Positions 50,648 to 58,987 of a DNA stretch of 64,000 nt are shown piece by piece; the stretch's first letter is position 1; each line of letters opens with the position of its first letter. The position numbers were made by a program, and so were the translations under genes. Below the pieces are notes generated by a model. That model worked only from the letters and a program-made list of their open reading frames with translations, was not told the origin of the DNA and did no database searches. The stretch covers positions 56,721 to 120,720 of the forward strand of contig JBJEPS010000069.1 in NCBI GenBank assembly GCA_051881355.1, read 5' to 3'. Source of the DNA: Fimenecus sp051881355 (GTDB lineage: Bacteria > Bacillota > Clostridia > Oscillospirales > Acutalibacteraceae).

Positions 50648-51773
50648 CTTTTTTGCGAGTCAGCAAGACTGCCGCCGCGCCGACGGTCAGCAGAACCGCC
50701 CCTCCCGCAAACGGCATACCGCCTGTTTTCGGAATCGAAACTTCGGTCTGTTCGTCCGATTGCGTCGAAGTCGTTGTTTCGAGCACGGGGATGTTGGAAC
50801 TGTCTTCCGTAGGTCTTTCATCATAGGTGAACACGGTTGCTTTTCCGTTTCCGTAACGCTCGACTGCTTCGAGCGCCTGCATCACCTGATAGGTGGTCAA
50901 CGGGTCTTCGACATCGGCATAATTCAGCGCGCCGCCGTTTTCGGTAACAAATGCGCAAAGTCCGTCTACGAGGGTGTTGCCGTTCACGGTAAAGTCCGCC
51001 GTTTCGGGATTTTTACCCCACGCACAAAGTGCCAAAATTACCTGCGCGGTGGACTCTGCACTCGGCGCGCCGTAGGAAAGCACCGCGCCCGTTTCGCCCT
51101 GCTGTGCCTGTAAATAGGCAAATGCACGGTCTGCCGCGGCGGAGACTTCCGCATTGTCCGCATACGGTGCAAGGGACTGCAATGCCATCGCGGTGCTGTC
51201 GGGGTCGGTGTAAATACCGTAGCCGTATAAATCCTCCGAGCAGTAGCTCCAACCGCCGTCGGGCTGTTGACACGCCAAAATCATTTGTACAATTTCTTCC
51301 CGTATTGCATCATCAAACGTAAAATCTGCTTTGAAATCCATTGCAAGCAACGGGAACACAAGACTGCTTAAAAAGATTTGCGCGGAATAATCGACATTTT
51401 CGAGTGCCGCCAGCAAATCGTGTCCGCCAATGCTTTTCGCATCAAGCCCACAGGCGGTCACGCTCAAAATAATACGCGCCAAATCCGACGGATACAAAGA
51501 GTCAAACGAATTTTGCACCGCCGCGTCGATATATGCGGGGTATTCTGTCGGCACTTCACGGAAATCGCGTGCCAAGGTGAATGCCGTCCAGTCGATAAGA
51601 CTGTCCACATAGGCGGTTTCGGTATAATCGAACTGCGTGTTTTCGGGATTTTGCAACCAAGCGGCGGTTTTGTCTTTGACAGCTTTCACATCGGCGGCAA
51701 ATGCAGTTTGCGCGCACAGTGCAAAAATGAGCAAAAGCGCCAAAAGTGATACCGCTATTTTTTTCAGTTTCAT
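50637..51773 (-). CDS. Wall-anchored prenyltransferase/squalene-oxidase-repeat protein, transcobalamin alpha-domain-like
   Basis: A 378-residue surface protein. A signal peptide (IAVSLLALLLIFALCAQTAF) is followed by an alpha/alpha-barrel built from terpene-cyclase-like repeats: PSDLARIILSVTACGLD, CQQPDGGWSYCSEDLYGYGI, DPDSTAMALQSLAPY, SYGAPSAESTAQVILALCAW and DPLTTYQVMQALEAVERYG. A Thr/Ser linker leads to IPKTG (347-351), a membrane helix and RKKDEV, a sortase-type anchor. The same alpha6/alpha6 fold forms the N-terminal domain of intrinsic factor and transcobalamin. As the first gene behind a cobalamin riboswitch it probably captures cobalamin or corrinoids at the wall. Confidence 0.82.
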   Translation of the reverse strand: MKLKKIAVSLLALLLIFALCAQTAFAADVKAVKDKTAAWLQNPENTQFDYTETAYVDSLIDWTAFTLARDFREVPTEYPAYIDAAVQNSFDSLYPSDLARIILSVTACGLDAKSIGGHDLLAALENVDYSAQIFLSSLVFPLLAMDFKADFTFDDAIREEIVQMILACQQPDGGWSYCSEDLYGYGIYTDPDSTAMALQSLAPYADNAEVSAAADRAFAYLQAQQGETGAVLSYGAPSAESTAQVILALCAWGKNPETADFTVNGNTLVDGLCAFVTENGGALNYADVEDPLTTYQVMQALEAVERYGNGKATVFTYDERPTEDSSNIPVLETTTSTQSDEQTEVSIPKTGGMPFAGGAVLLTVGAAAVLLTRKKDEV

Positions 51774-51844
51774 ATTGAGGTTCCTTTCTTTTTTATATTG
51801 GATTCAGAATATGTTGTTGTGCTTCGTACACACCTCCTTTAAGG

Positions 51845-51878
51845 CAAAAAAAGCGAGACGCCCAAATGGGAGTCTCGC
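51845..51878 (-). terminator. Riboswitch-controlled terminator
   Basis: GCGAGACTCCC (51868-51878 on the minus strand) pairs with GGGCGTCTCGC (51853-51863) over a four-base loop, followed by T7 (51846-51852). It lies 81 bases after the B12 box, between the aptamer and the first gene, as expected for an OFF riboswitch. Confidence 0.88.
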
Positions 51879-51958
51879 CCGATGCACAACAAAAGAAAGG
51901 GATAAATCCGTTTTGATTTGCTCTGCATACTTCTCTCCCACCGAAAGAATTTTTGCAA

Positions 51959-52139
51959 CTTGCAAAGGCAGGTCTCCTGGCTTCGCGCTCAAACCGCGAA
52001 AGCCGCCTTCCCAAACAAAAATTCAGTGGCATTCGGCTTTGCGTTGCGCGTTACAGTAGCGGGGGCTGTCACGGATTTACACCGTGTTCCCTTTTCACCT
52101 CGGCAATAAGTCGGACTTATCCCGAGACACCTTTACAAG
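51959..52139 (-). promoter_or_regulatory. Cobalamin riboswitch aptamer
   Basis: On the minus strand a ten-base P1 stem is formed by CTTGTAAAGG (52130-52139) and CCTTTGCAAG (51959-51968). Inside it are GGGAACACGGTGTAAATCCG, TGACAGCCCCCGCTACTGTA, GCCACTG and the B12 box AAGCCAGGAGACCTGCCT (51966-51983). These are the conserved core elements of adenosylcobalamin-type riboswitches. With ligand bound, the downstream terminator should form and shut off the uptake operon. The aptamer starts nine bases after the stop codon of the upstream diaphorase gene. Confidence 0.95.
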
Positions 52140-52147
52140 ATATGATT

Positions 52148-54973
52148 TTAATAATTGTCGCAGAATTCCGAAATCGAAACGCTTTGGTCGTTAAAGAAGT
52201 ATTTTCCGCCGCCGCGCACGATTTCTTTTTCTATTATAGCATCTTCCTCGCTGTTTGCAAGTGCAGGATATGCCGTTTGCAAATCTGCAAATACGGTTTC
52301 GGCAGATACCGCCTGTTCCCCGCACAGCGCGGCAAGTGCCGCAAGTGTGGTCGGGAGTTCTGACGAAATCGCCGCACGCTGTATAGCTGTCGTTTCGCCT
52401 TTCAAATAGGTGCCGCTGTTTGCGGTGAAAGGCGCCGTGAAAATCTGCGCGTCTGCAAAATCCGCATAGGCATTGGAGAGCAGAACGGTATATTCCGACG
52501 TCACAGCAGTATGCTTTTTGCAATCGAGCAGAATTGCAAGTTTTTCGCCTTTATATTCGGAAACGGGCGGGATTTCCAGCAACTTCGCACCGTCTTTTGC
52601 GGCGGAAAATTCCGTTACATCGGCATACACCGCGGGGAAATGCTGTTTTGCAAAGTACATTTCTTCGAGCGTTGCCGTCGGTCCGAGCACAACTGCCACG
52701 CTGTCGCCGTATTTTTGGATTGTATTTGCAATTTCTGCAAGCTTTTCGGGGGGCACAGGCGGCAGTTGGTTGTTTGCCGCGAAAATGCCGAACCGCCCGC
52801 CCTTGCAAAGCAAACCTTTGTCGCCCGCAGAGAGTGAACGCATCACGGTTTTGCCGACAAAGCGCAAATCGGTTTTGCAAAGTGCCGAACAGAAGTTGCA
52901 AACGGACGAAACGCTGTTTTCCTTGACGGGTACGCGCTTGATAACGGGTTCTTTTTCCCGCAAAGCGCCTGTTGGGCAAACGGTGACGCACTGCCCGCAG
53001 AACATACAACTGCTTTCTTCGAGCGGCAAGCCGAATTCGGGGCTGACTACCGTGTTGAACCCTCTGCCGATCAGCCCTAAATTGGTTTTGCCCATCGCCT
53101 CTTCGCAAACGCGCACGCAAAGCCCGCACAAAATGCATTTGTCGGTATTGCGGGAAATGAGCGAATTGACATTTTCCTCATTGCGCTGATGCTTTTCGCC
53201 CGCAAACCGTGTGGGGTTGACATCGTATTGGTTGGCATAGGAAATCAATTTGCATTCGTAATAATCGTGACAGCCACATTCAAGGCAACGCATTGCCTCT
53301 TTCTTTGCCGCGTCCTCGGAAAAGCCGAGCGAAACCTCTTTGAAATTGGTTTTGCGGTCTTCGGCAGACAGTTGCGGCATTTTGGCGCGCGGTGCTTTCG
53401 AGAATTTTTCGAAAAATTCGGGTGCAGGGTTGCGCTCTACGAAATACGGCTTTTTATAGCGTGCCGCTTCGCCGTTTAAATAGCGGTCTACAATCACCGA
53501 TGCCTTTTGTGCCTCACCGATTGCCGCAATCGCAATCGACGCGCCGCGGTTGGTCAAATCGCCCACGGCAAACACGCCCTCTGCGGAAGTACGGAAGGTT
53601 TCTTCGTCGGCAGCAACGGTGTTGCGCTTGGTCGCCTCAACGCTTTCAAAGCCTTCCAAATTCGGGTATTGCCCGATTGCCATAATCACGGTGTCTAACG
53701 GGAGTTCCTCGGTTGCACCCTCCACGGGTTCGGGACGGCGTCTGCCGCTTTGGTCAGGCGCGCCGAGTTGCATTTTTTGGAGCACCGCAACCACTTTGCC
53801 CTTTTCCTCGCGGAACGCAATCGGAGAGGTCAGATATTTAAACTGTACGCCCTCTTCTTCGGCTTCCAAAATCTCAACATCTTCGGCAGGCATTTCGTCT
53901 CGCGTGCGACGATAGATGACATACACATTTTCCGCACCCAAGCGCACTGCCGTGCGGCAAGCGTCCATTGCCGTGTTGCCGCCGCCGACGATTGCCACGG
54001 CTTTGCCGATGTCGGCAGGTGTACCCAAAGCAACGGTACGCAAAAAGTCGATACCGCCGAGCACTTTTTCGCTTTCCTCGCCCGGTACGCGCATTTTACT
54101 GCTGTTCCAAGCGCCCGCCGCCAAAATCACAGCGTCAAAGTCTTTTTGTAAGTCGGCAAGGGAAATATCTTTCCCGATTTTTACATTGTTTTTGAAAGTA
54201 ACGCCCAACGCTTCAATTTGCGCAATTTCGCGGTCTAACAGCGCTTTCGGCAAACGGTATTCGGGAATGCCGTAGCGAAGCATACCACCCATTTTCGGCA
54301 TGGCGTCAAACACCGTGACACTGTGCCCAAAGCGGCGCAGGAAATATGCCGCGGTAAGCCCAGCAGGACCGCCGCCCGCAACCGCAACGGTTTTGCCGCT
54401 GTCGGGCTCAACGGACGGAACATACGGCGTCGCGCTTGCCATATCCATATCGGACGCAAACGATTTCAAAAACGCAATCGATACGGGCTCGTCAACAAAG
54501 CGACGGCGGCACTCCTTTTCACAGGGGTGCGGGCACACTCTGCCGATAGAGGACGGCAACGGAATTTTGTCTTTAATTAAGCGCGTTGCCTCGTTGTATT
54601 CGCCGTTGGCAATTAAGCCGACATAGCCCTGGCAGTCGGTATTCGCGGGGCACGCTTTGGTGCAGGGTGCTTTGCAGTCGCCGTCATGGTCGGACAAAAG
54701 CAGTTCGAGCGCGACTTTTCGCGCACGCACCACGCGGTCGGTGTCGGTGTGCACCACCATACCGTCCGTCGCTTTTGTGGAGCAGGCGCGCAACAGTTTG
54801 GGCGTGCCCTCGACCTCGACCACGCAAAGCCCACACGCACCGTACAGTTCCACTCTGCCGTCATAGCAAAGGTTCGGGATTTTTAAATTGTTTTGTGTTG
54901 CCGCCGTGAGGAGTGTTGTCCCCTCCTCGACGGTCAATGTATGATTATCAATGGTAATGGTAATATTGCGCAT
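52148..54973 (-). CDS. NuoG/GltD-like fusion subunit of an NAD(P)-linked diaphorase or transhydrogenase
   Basis: A 941-residue multi-cofactor protein. Residues 1-75 form a [2Fe-2S] domain (CYDGRVELYGACGLCVVEVE). About 85-125 holds the Cys-rich segment DHDGDCKAPCTKACPANTDC. About 110-490 is a GltD/NfnB-like oxidoreductase with VAVAGGGPAGLTAAYFLRRF and VAIVGGGNTAMDACRTAVRL (FAD and NAD(P)H sites). About 610-690 has two [4Fe-4S] motifs (CILCGLCVRVCEE and CMFCGQCVTVCPTGA), and near 705 is a NuoG/FdhA-type CNFCSALCKTDLRF cluster. The molybdopterin domain is missing, so it is not a formate dehydrogenase. With NuoF- and NuoE-like partners it resembles Stn-type electron-bifurcating transhydrogenases. 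The gene overlaps the NuoF gene by one base. Confidence 0.82.
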   Translation of the reverse strand: MRNITITIDNHTLTVEEGTTLLTAATQNNLKIPNLCYDGRVELYGACGLCVVEVEGTPKLLRACSTKATDGMVVHTDTDRVVRARKVALELLLSDHDGDCKAPCTKACPANTDCQGYVGLIANGEYNEATRLIKDKIPLPSSIGRVCPHPCEKECRRRFVDEPVSIAFLKSFASDMDMASATPYVPSVEPDSGKTVAVAGGGPAGLTAAYFLRRFGHSVTVFDAMPKMGGMLRYGIPEYRLPKALLDREIAQIEALGVTFKNNVKIGKDISLADLQKDFDAVILAAGAWNSSKMRVPGEESEKVLGGIDFLRTVALGTPADIGKAVAIVGGGNTAMDACRTAVRLGAENVYVIYRRTRDEMPAEDVEILEAEEEGVQFKYLTSPIAFREEKGKVVAVLQKMQLGAPDQSGRRRPEPVEGATEELPLDTVIMAIGQYPNLEGFESVEATKRNTVAADEETFRTSAEGVFAVGDLTNRGASIAIAAIGEAQKASVIVDRYLNGEAARYKKPYFVERNPAPEFFEKFSKAPRAKMPQLSAEDRKTNFKEVSLGFSEDAAKKEAMRCLECGCHDYYECKLISYANQYDVNPTRFAGEKHQRNEENVNSLISRNTDKCILCGLCVRVCEEAMGKTNLGLIGRGFNTVVSPEFGLPLEESSCMFCGQCVTVCPTGALREKEPVIKRVPVKENSVSSVCNFCSALCKTDLRFVGKTVMRSLSAGDKGLLCKGGRFGIFAANNQLPPVPPEKLAEIANTIQKYGDSVAVVLGPTATLEEMYFAKQHFPAVYADVTEFSAAKDGAKLLEIPPVSEYKGEKLAILLDCKKHTAVTSEYTVLLSNAYADFADAQIFTAPFTANSGTYLKGETTAIQRAAISSELPTTLAALAALCGEQAVSAETVFADLQTAYPALANSEEDAIIEKEIVRGGGKYFFNDQSVSISEFCDNY

Positions 54974-56724
54974 CAGTGTACCTCCACAGCACCGAAGCGG
55001 CAGTTTTCAGCGCATTTGCCGCATTTGATGCAGATACTCGTATCAATTGTGTGTGCCGATTTTACCGCACCCGTAATTGCGCCCACAGGGCAGTTTTTGG
55101 CGCACTTCGTGCACCCAATACATTTGTCGGGGTTGATTTCATAGGTGACAAGCGCTGTGCACTCGTGTGCAGGGCACTTTTTCTCGCGGATATGTGCCTC
55201 AAACTCGTCACGGAAATATTTTATCGTGGTCAGCACGGGGTTGGGCGCGGTCTGCCCCAAGCCGCACAGCGCACCGTCTTTAATCGAATAACAAAGTTCC
55301 TCTAACAGTTCAATGTCGCCTGCCTGCCCGTTTCCCTCTGTAATGCGGGTTAAGACTTCCAGCATACGCTTTGTGCCGAGGCGGCAGTGCACACATTTAC
55401 CGCAGGACTCTTTCGCGGTGAAATCCAAAAAGAATTTCGCCATACCCACCATACAGGTGTCCTCGTCCATCACGACCATACCGCCCGAGCCCATAATCGC
55501 GCCTGTTGCGCCGAGGGCTTTGTAGTCAATCACGGTATCCAGCAAATCCGCAGGGATACAGCCGCCCGACGGACCGCCCATTTGCACGGCTTTGAACTGC
55601 TTGCCGTCGCGAATGCCGCCGCCGATGTCAAAAATCACATCGCGCAAGGTTTTGCCCATCGGGATTTCGACCAAGCCGCCGCGGCGGATTTTACCCGTGA
55701 GCGCAAAGACCTTTGTGCCTTTACTGCCCTCGGTGCCCATTGCGGCAAATTTTTCGCCGCCGTTTAAGAGAATCCACGCGACATTGGCAAAGGTTTCGAC
55801 ATTGTTGATATTCGAGGGCTTGTGCCAATAGCCCGCTTGCGCGGGGAAGGGCGGCTTTAAGCGCGGCATACCGCGGCTGCCCTCCAAAGACTCAATCAGC
55901 GCGGTTTCCTCGCCGCAGACAAACGCGCCTGCGCCCGCTTTAATGCGCATTTTGCAGGAGAAATCACTCCCGAAAATATGCTCGCCGAGATAGCCTTTTT
56001 CTTCGGCTTGCTTTATCGCCTTTTCCAAGCGTTTAATGGCAAGCGGATATTCCGCGCGGACATAGACAATCGCCTCTTTTGCGCCGATGGCATACGCGCC
56101 GATGAGCATACCCTCAATCAACGAATGGGGATCGCCCTCTATGACGGCTCTGTCCATAAATGCGCCGGGGTCGCCCTCGTCGGCGTTACAGATTAAATAT
56201 TTTTCGTCGCCTGCCGAGCTTCTTGCGGCGTTCCACTTAAACCAAGTCGGAAAGCCCGCGCCGCCGCGTCCTGCAAGTCCCGAAACCTTGATTTCTTCAA
56301 TCACCTGTTCGGGTGTCATTTCAAAAAGGACTTTTCGAATGGCTTTGTAGCCGTCCGTGGCTTCATAATCGGCGAGTTCTTCGGGGTTAATCACACCGCA
56401 GTGGCGAAGCGCAATGCGGGTTTGCTTGGTGAGAAACGCGGCGTCCTCATCGGAAATGCCCAAATCCGAAACGCTTTGTAAGTCCCCCGATTTTACGGCG
56501 TTTGCGATGCGCTCGGCATCTGCCACCGTCACTTTCACAAGACGGGTTAAGTTGTTTTGCTCGTCGTAAATATCGACAATCGGCTCTAAAAAGCACATCC
56601 CGTTACAGCCCGTAACGGTTAAGGTGAACGCCTTGTCGCCGTTTTGCACTTCGAGTGCGTCATACACTTTTTGCGCGCCTGCGGCGATGCCGCAACTGCC
56701 CGCGCCGACAACTACTTTTCTCAT
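54973..56724 (-). CDS. NuoF/HydB-like NADH-binding subunit
   Basis: A 583-residue flavoprotein. An N-terminal thioredoxin-like [2Fe-2S] domain (VGAGSCGIAAGAQKVYDALE, TGCNGMCFLEP) is followed by the FMN/NADH domain with GLAGRGGAGFPTWFKWNAAR and ICNADEGDPGAFMDRAVIEG. The [4Fe-4S] site is ESCGKCVHCRLGTKRMLEVL, and a C-terminal double ferredoxin domain has CIGCTKCAKNCPVGAITGAV and CIKCGKCAENCRFGA. It is the layout of HydB in bifurcating hydrogenases and related complexes. No [FeFe]-hydrogenase HydA gene lies nearby. It overlaps both neighbours by one to four bases, so the three subunits form one unit. Confidence 0.92.
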   Translation of the reverse strand: MRKVVVGAGSCGIAAGAQKVYDALEVQNGDKAFTLTVTGCNGMCFLEPIVDIYDEQNNLTRLVKVTVADAERIANAVKSGDLQSVSDLGISDEDAAFLTKQTRIALRHCGVINPEELADYEATDGYKAIRKVLFEMTPEQVIEEIKVSGLAGRGGAGFPTWFKWNAARSSAGDEKYLICNADEGDPGAFMDRAVIEGDPHSLIEGMLIGAYAIGAKEAIVYVRAEYPLAIKRLEKAIKQAEEKGYLGEHIFGSDFSCKMRIKAGAGAFVCGEETALIESLEGSRGMPRLKPPFPAQAGYWHKPSNINNVETFANVAWILLNGGEKFAAMGTEGSKGTKVFALTGKIRRGGLVEIPMGKTLRDVIFDIGGGIRDGKQFKAVQMGGPSGGCIPADLLDTVIDYKALGATGAIMGSGGMVVMDEDTCMVGMAKFFLDFTAKESCGKCVHCRLGTKRMLEVLTRITEGNGQAGDIELLEELCYSIKDGALCGLGQTAPNPVLTTIKYFRDEFEAHIREKKCPAHECTALVTYEINPDKCIGCTKCAKNCPVGAITGAVKSAHTIDTSICIKCGKCAENCRFGAVEVH

Positions 56725-57224
56725 TGCGCGTCCTCCTTTGCTTTTTCCCGAAGGTCTGCCAAAATCGCACGGGTTTTTTCGGGTGTTAAACTACCGTAGG
56801 TTTCCTCGTTAATCATCATCACGGGCGACAGACTGCAACAGCCCAAACACGCCACATTTTTTAAAGTGAACAGTCCGTCTTCGGTGGTTTCGCCGTCGTG
56901 AATGCCCAACGCTTCCGTAATGGTTTTTTCAATCAAATCCGAGCCGTTGACATGGCACGCCGTGCCCTTGCAAAGCATAATCAAATACTTGCCGACGGGC
57001 TGTAAGCGAAATTGGGTATAGAAAGTCGCCACGCCCATAATTTTCGCGGGCTTTACGCCTGTGCGTTCGGAAATGTACCGAATCACATCTTGCGGAAGGT
57101 AGCCGTAAATCTCCTGTGCGTGCTGTAATATCGTAATAAGACTGCCCTTTGTATCTGCATATTGTGCGAGTACGGGCTCTAAAAGCGACAAATCACTTTT
57201 TGCCTGACTGCATAAACACTCCAT
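56721..57224 (-). CDS. NuoE/HydC-like [2Fe-2S] subunit
   Basis: A 167-residue thioredoxin-like ferredoxin. ILQHAQEIYGYLPQDVIRYI, GVATFYTQFRLQPVGKYLIM, LCKGTACHVNGSDLIEKTI and VACLGCCSLSPVMMINEETY provide the four cluster cysteines of the NuoE family. It passes electrons to or from the NuoF flavin subunit. It is the first gene of the three-gene operon. Upstream lies a T-rich region with a TTGCAA...TATCAT promoter candidate and an AGGAGG site. Length is standard. Confidence 0.93.
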   Translation of the reverse strand: MECLCSQAKSDLSLLEPVLAQYADTKGSLITILQHAQEIYGYLPQDVIRYISERTGVKPAKIMGVATFYTQFRLQPVGKYLIMLCKGTACHVNGSDLIEKTITEALGIHDGETTEDGLFTLKNVACLGCCSLSPVMMINEETYGSLTPEKTRAILADLREKAKEDAQ

Positions 57225-57318
57225 TTTGTTTCCTCCTGACTAAACTGCGGAATTATGCGTATATTATGATAATATAAAAAACCAAGAATTGCAATTTGAA
57301 TTTGTTGTCAAAAATGCA

Positions 57319-57347
57319 GAATTTTGTCGATATTCTCGACAAAATTC
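57319..57347. promoter_or_regulatory. Perfect 12-base dyad over the PHP gene promoter
   Basis: GAATTTTGTCGA (57319-57330) and TCGACAAAATTC (57336-57347) are a perfect inverted repeat with a five-base centre. It overlaps the -35 of the PHP gene promoter (TCGACA at 57336-57341, TATAAT at 57359-57364, spacer 17). It lies 95 bases from the start of the divergent NuoE gene, so it could control both directions. Confidence 0.65.
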
Positions 57348-57393
57348 AATAGGTGTTGTATAATACTACGCGAAAACACGGGAGATGAAAACG

Positions 57394-58074
57394 ATGGAAC
57401 GCTTTTTTACAGAATTACACGCGCACACAAGCGACACAAGCCGATGCGGCGGCGTGTGCGCAAAGGATTTGGTTGCGCTTTACAAACAGGCGGGCGCGAG
57501 CACCGTGGTGATGACCGACCATTTAAGCCCGAGTACCTTTGAGGCATATCCGCAAGGCAGTCTTTCTTGGAAAGAAAAAATTGATATTTTTTTGCAGGGC
57601 TACCGCAATGCGAAAGCCGAAGCGGGCGATGAGTTAACCGTTCTGCTCGGTATGGAACTGCGGTTTGACCGCAAGGGCGACAACAACGATTATTTGGTCT
57701 ACGGCGTAACCGAAGAATTTTTATATCAAAATCCCGATCTTTTAAAGATGCGCCTTTCCTCGTTTTCAAAATTGGCGCACAAAAACGGACTTTTGATTTT
57801 TCAAGCGCACCCGTTTCGGGACGGTATGCACATTGTCAATCCCGCGTATTTAGACGGTGTGGAAATTTACAACGCCTGTGTACGGCACAATTCCCGCAAT
57901 GCGATTGCCGAAAAATGGGCGAAAATGCACCATTTACGCGGCAGTGCGGGTTCGGACTTCCACCAAACGGAAGATATTGCGCGCGGCGGGATATTGACCG
58001 ACCGAAAAATTGAGACCAATGCAGACTTATTGGAAACCTTAAAAAGTGGCAACTTTACTTTGGTAAAAAAATAA
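57394..58074 (+). CDS. PHP-domain phosphoesterase
   Basis: A 226-residue PHP-domain protein. FFTELHAHTSDTSRCGGVCA holds the HAHT metal site, VVMTDHLSPS the second histidine motif, LLGMELRFD the Glu, FQAHPFRDGM a further His and RGSAGSDFHQTEDI the final DxH. Such proteins hydrolyse phosphomonoesters, for example nucleotides or histidinol phosphate. The start at 57394 is preceded by GGGAG nine bases upstream, and an ATG at 57385 overlaps that site. It is a single gene ended by a two-way terminator. The substrate is not known. Confidence 0.87.
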   Translation: MERFFTELHAHTSDTSRCGGVCAKDLVALYKQAGASTVVMTDHLSPSTFEAYPQGSLSWKEKIDIFLQGYRNAKAEAGDELTVLLGMELRFDRKGDNNDYLVYGVTEEFLYQNPDLLKMRLSSFSKLAHKNGLLIFQAHPFRDGMHIVNPAYLDGVEIYNACVRHNSRNAIAEKWAKMHHLRGSAGSDFHQTEDIARGGILTDRKIETNADLLETLKSGNFTLVKK

Positions 58075-58084
58075 AAAAAGATAG

Positions 58085-58121
58085 AAAAACAGCGTTTCGG
58101 AAAAACCGAAACGCTGTTTTT
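58085..58121. terminator. Bidirectional terminator between the PHP gene and proC
   Basis: A 16-base perfect stem (58085-58100 with 58106-58121, core CAGCGTTTCGG), five-base A loop, with A and T runs on each side. It serves the convergent PHP gene and proC. Confidence 0.9.
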
Positions 58122-58131
58122 TGTTTGAAAA

Positions 58132-58929
58132 TTACAGTTTTTTGTCCTTTTGCAGTGCCGCGTCCACCGCATGGGTGACTGCCGCGTCCAACCCGTCTGC
58201 CTGCAACGAGGCGACGCCCTCAATTGTGGTGCCGCCCGGCGAGCAAACACGGTCAACAAGTTCCCACGGATGCATATCGCTTTCCAAAATTTGTTTGGCG
58301 CTCCCTAACACGGTCTGCGCCGCGATTTTTAACGCGTCCGCTTTCGCCATACCGTTTTTCACGCCCGCGCGTGCAAGCGCATCAATAAACATATAACTGT
58401 ACGCCGGCGCACATCCTGCAAGCACGCCGAACAACGGGAAACTCGTCTCCGGCAGACACATAACTTCACCGAACGAGGCACAAAGTTTTTCCGTCAGTTT
58501 CTTTTGGGATTCCGATACCGTTTCGTTAAAACAGTAAGCGCTCATTGCCGCGCCGACTGTTGCGTTTATATTCGGCATGACGCGGACAATCGCCGCGTTG
58601 TAGCTTAACAGACCTTGTATAAACGCAATCGTTTTGCCCGCCGCAATGGAAATAAGCAACGGATTTTTACTTTGCAAATCGTCGGAAACGGCAGGTAGTA
58701 AGCGTTCAAACACATTGGGCTTGACCGCCAGTACCACGACATCGGACTGTGCAATCAAATCCGTTTCGTTTTGCGCCGCCGAAATGCCGAGTTCCGCGCA
58801 CAAAGCATCGGTTTTGGCTTTGTCCAAATCATACGCGCACAAATCAACAGCCGCAAACGCGCCCGAGCGCACCGCACCGCGCAAAATCGCGGACGCCATA
58901 TTGCCCGCACCGATAAAGCCGATTTTCAT
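58132..58929 (-). CDS. proC: Pyrroline-5-carboxylate reductase
   Basis: A 265-residue NAD(P)-dependent enzyme that makes proline from pyrroline-5-carboxylate. The Rossmann start is MKIGFIGAGNMASAILRGAV. VVVLAVKPNVFERLLPAVSD, LISIAAGKTIAFIQGLL, VRVMPNINATVGAAMSAY, FGVLAGCAPAYSYMFIDALA and MHPWELVDRVCSPGGTTIEG are the characteristic P5CR blocks, the last holding the substrate site. Normal length. It is a single gene flanked by terminators on both sides. Confidence 0.95.
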   Translation of the reverse strand: MKIGFIGAGNMASAILRGAVRSGAFAAVDLCAYDLDKAKTDALCAELGISAAQNETDLIAQSDVVVLAVKPNVFERLLPAVSDDLQSKNPLLISIAAGKTIAFIQGLLSYNAAIVRVMPNINATVGAAMSAYCFNETVSESQKKLTEKLCASFGEVMCLPETSFPLFGVLAGCAPAYSYMFIDALARAGVKNGMAKADALKIAAQTVLGSAKQILESDMHPWELVDRVCSPGGTTIEGVASLQADGLDAAVTHAVDAALQKDKKL

Positions 58930-58943
58930 AGTATCACAACCTT

Positions 58944-58976
58944 AAAAACAACTGCGCGCGCCATAGGCACGCGCAA
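58944..58976 (-). terminator. Terminator of mscL
   Basis: GCGCGTGCC (58966-58974 on the minus strand) pairs with GGCGCGCGC (58954-58962), one wobble, over a three-base loop; a GTTGTTTTTAAG tract follows. It lies 14 bases after the mscL stop. Confidence 0.72.
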
Positions 58977-58987
58977 GCCACCATTTT

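Noticed and set aside
51793..51838. A short leader peptide (GTG start, 12 codons) after the riboswitch terminator, behind AGGAGG.
   Set aside because: The GTG lies only one base from the ribosome binding site, and no other start codon fits; a non-functional match is more likely.
52473..53189. A 238-codon plus-strand frame opposite the NuoG/GltD-like gene.
   Set aside because: It is antisense to cluster-binding motifs of a conserved subunit and has no start signal.
52148..54973. A formate dehydrogenase alpha subunit.
   Set aside because: The NuoG/FdhA-type Fe4S4 motif is present, but the molybdopterin-binding domain and active-site Cys/Sec region are missing.
57319..57347. A Rex redox-repressor site.
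   Set aside because: The half-sites TTGTCGA/TCGACAA and the five-base centre do not match the clostridial Rex consensus TTGTTAA-N4-TTAACAA.
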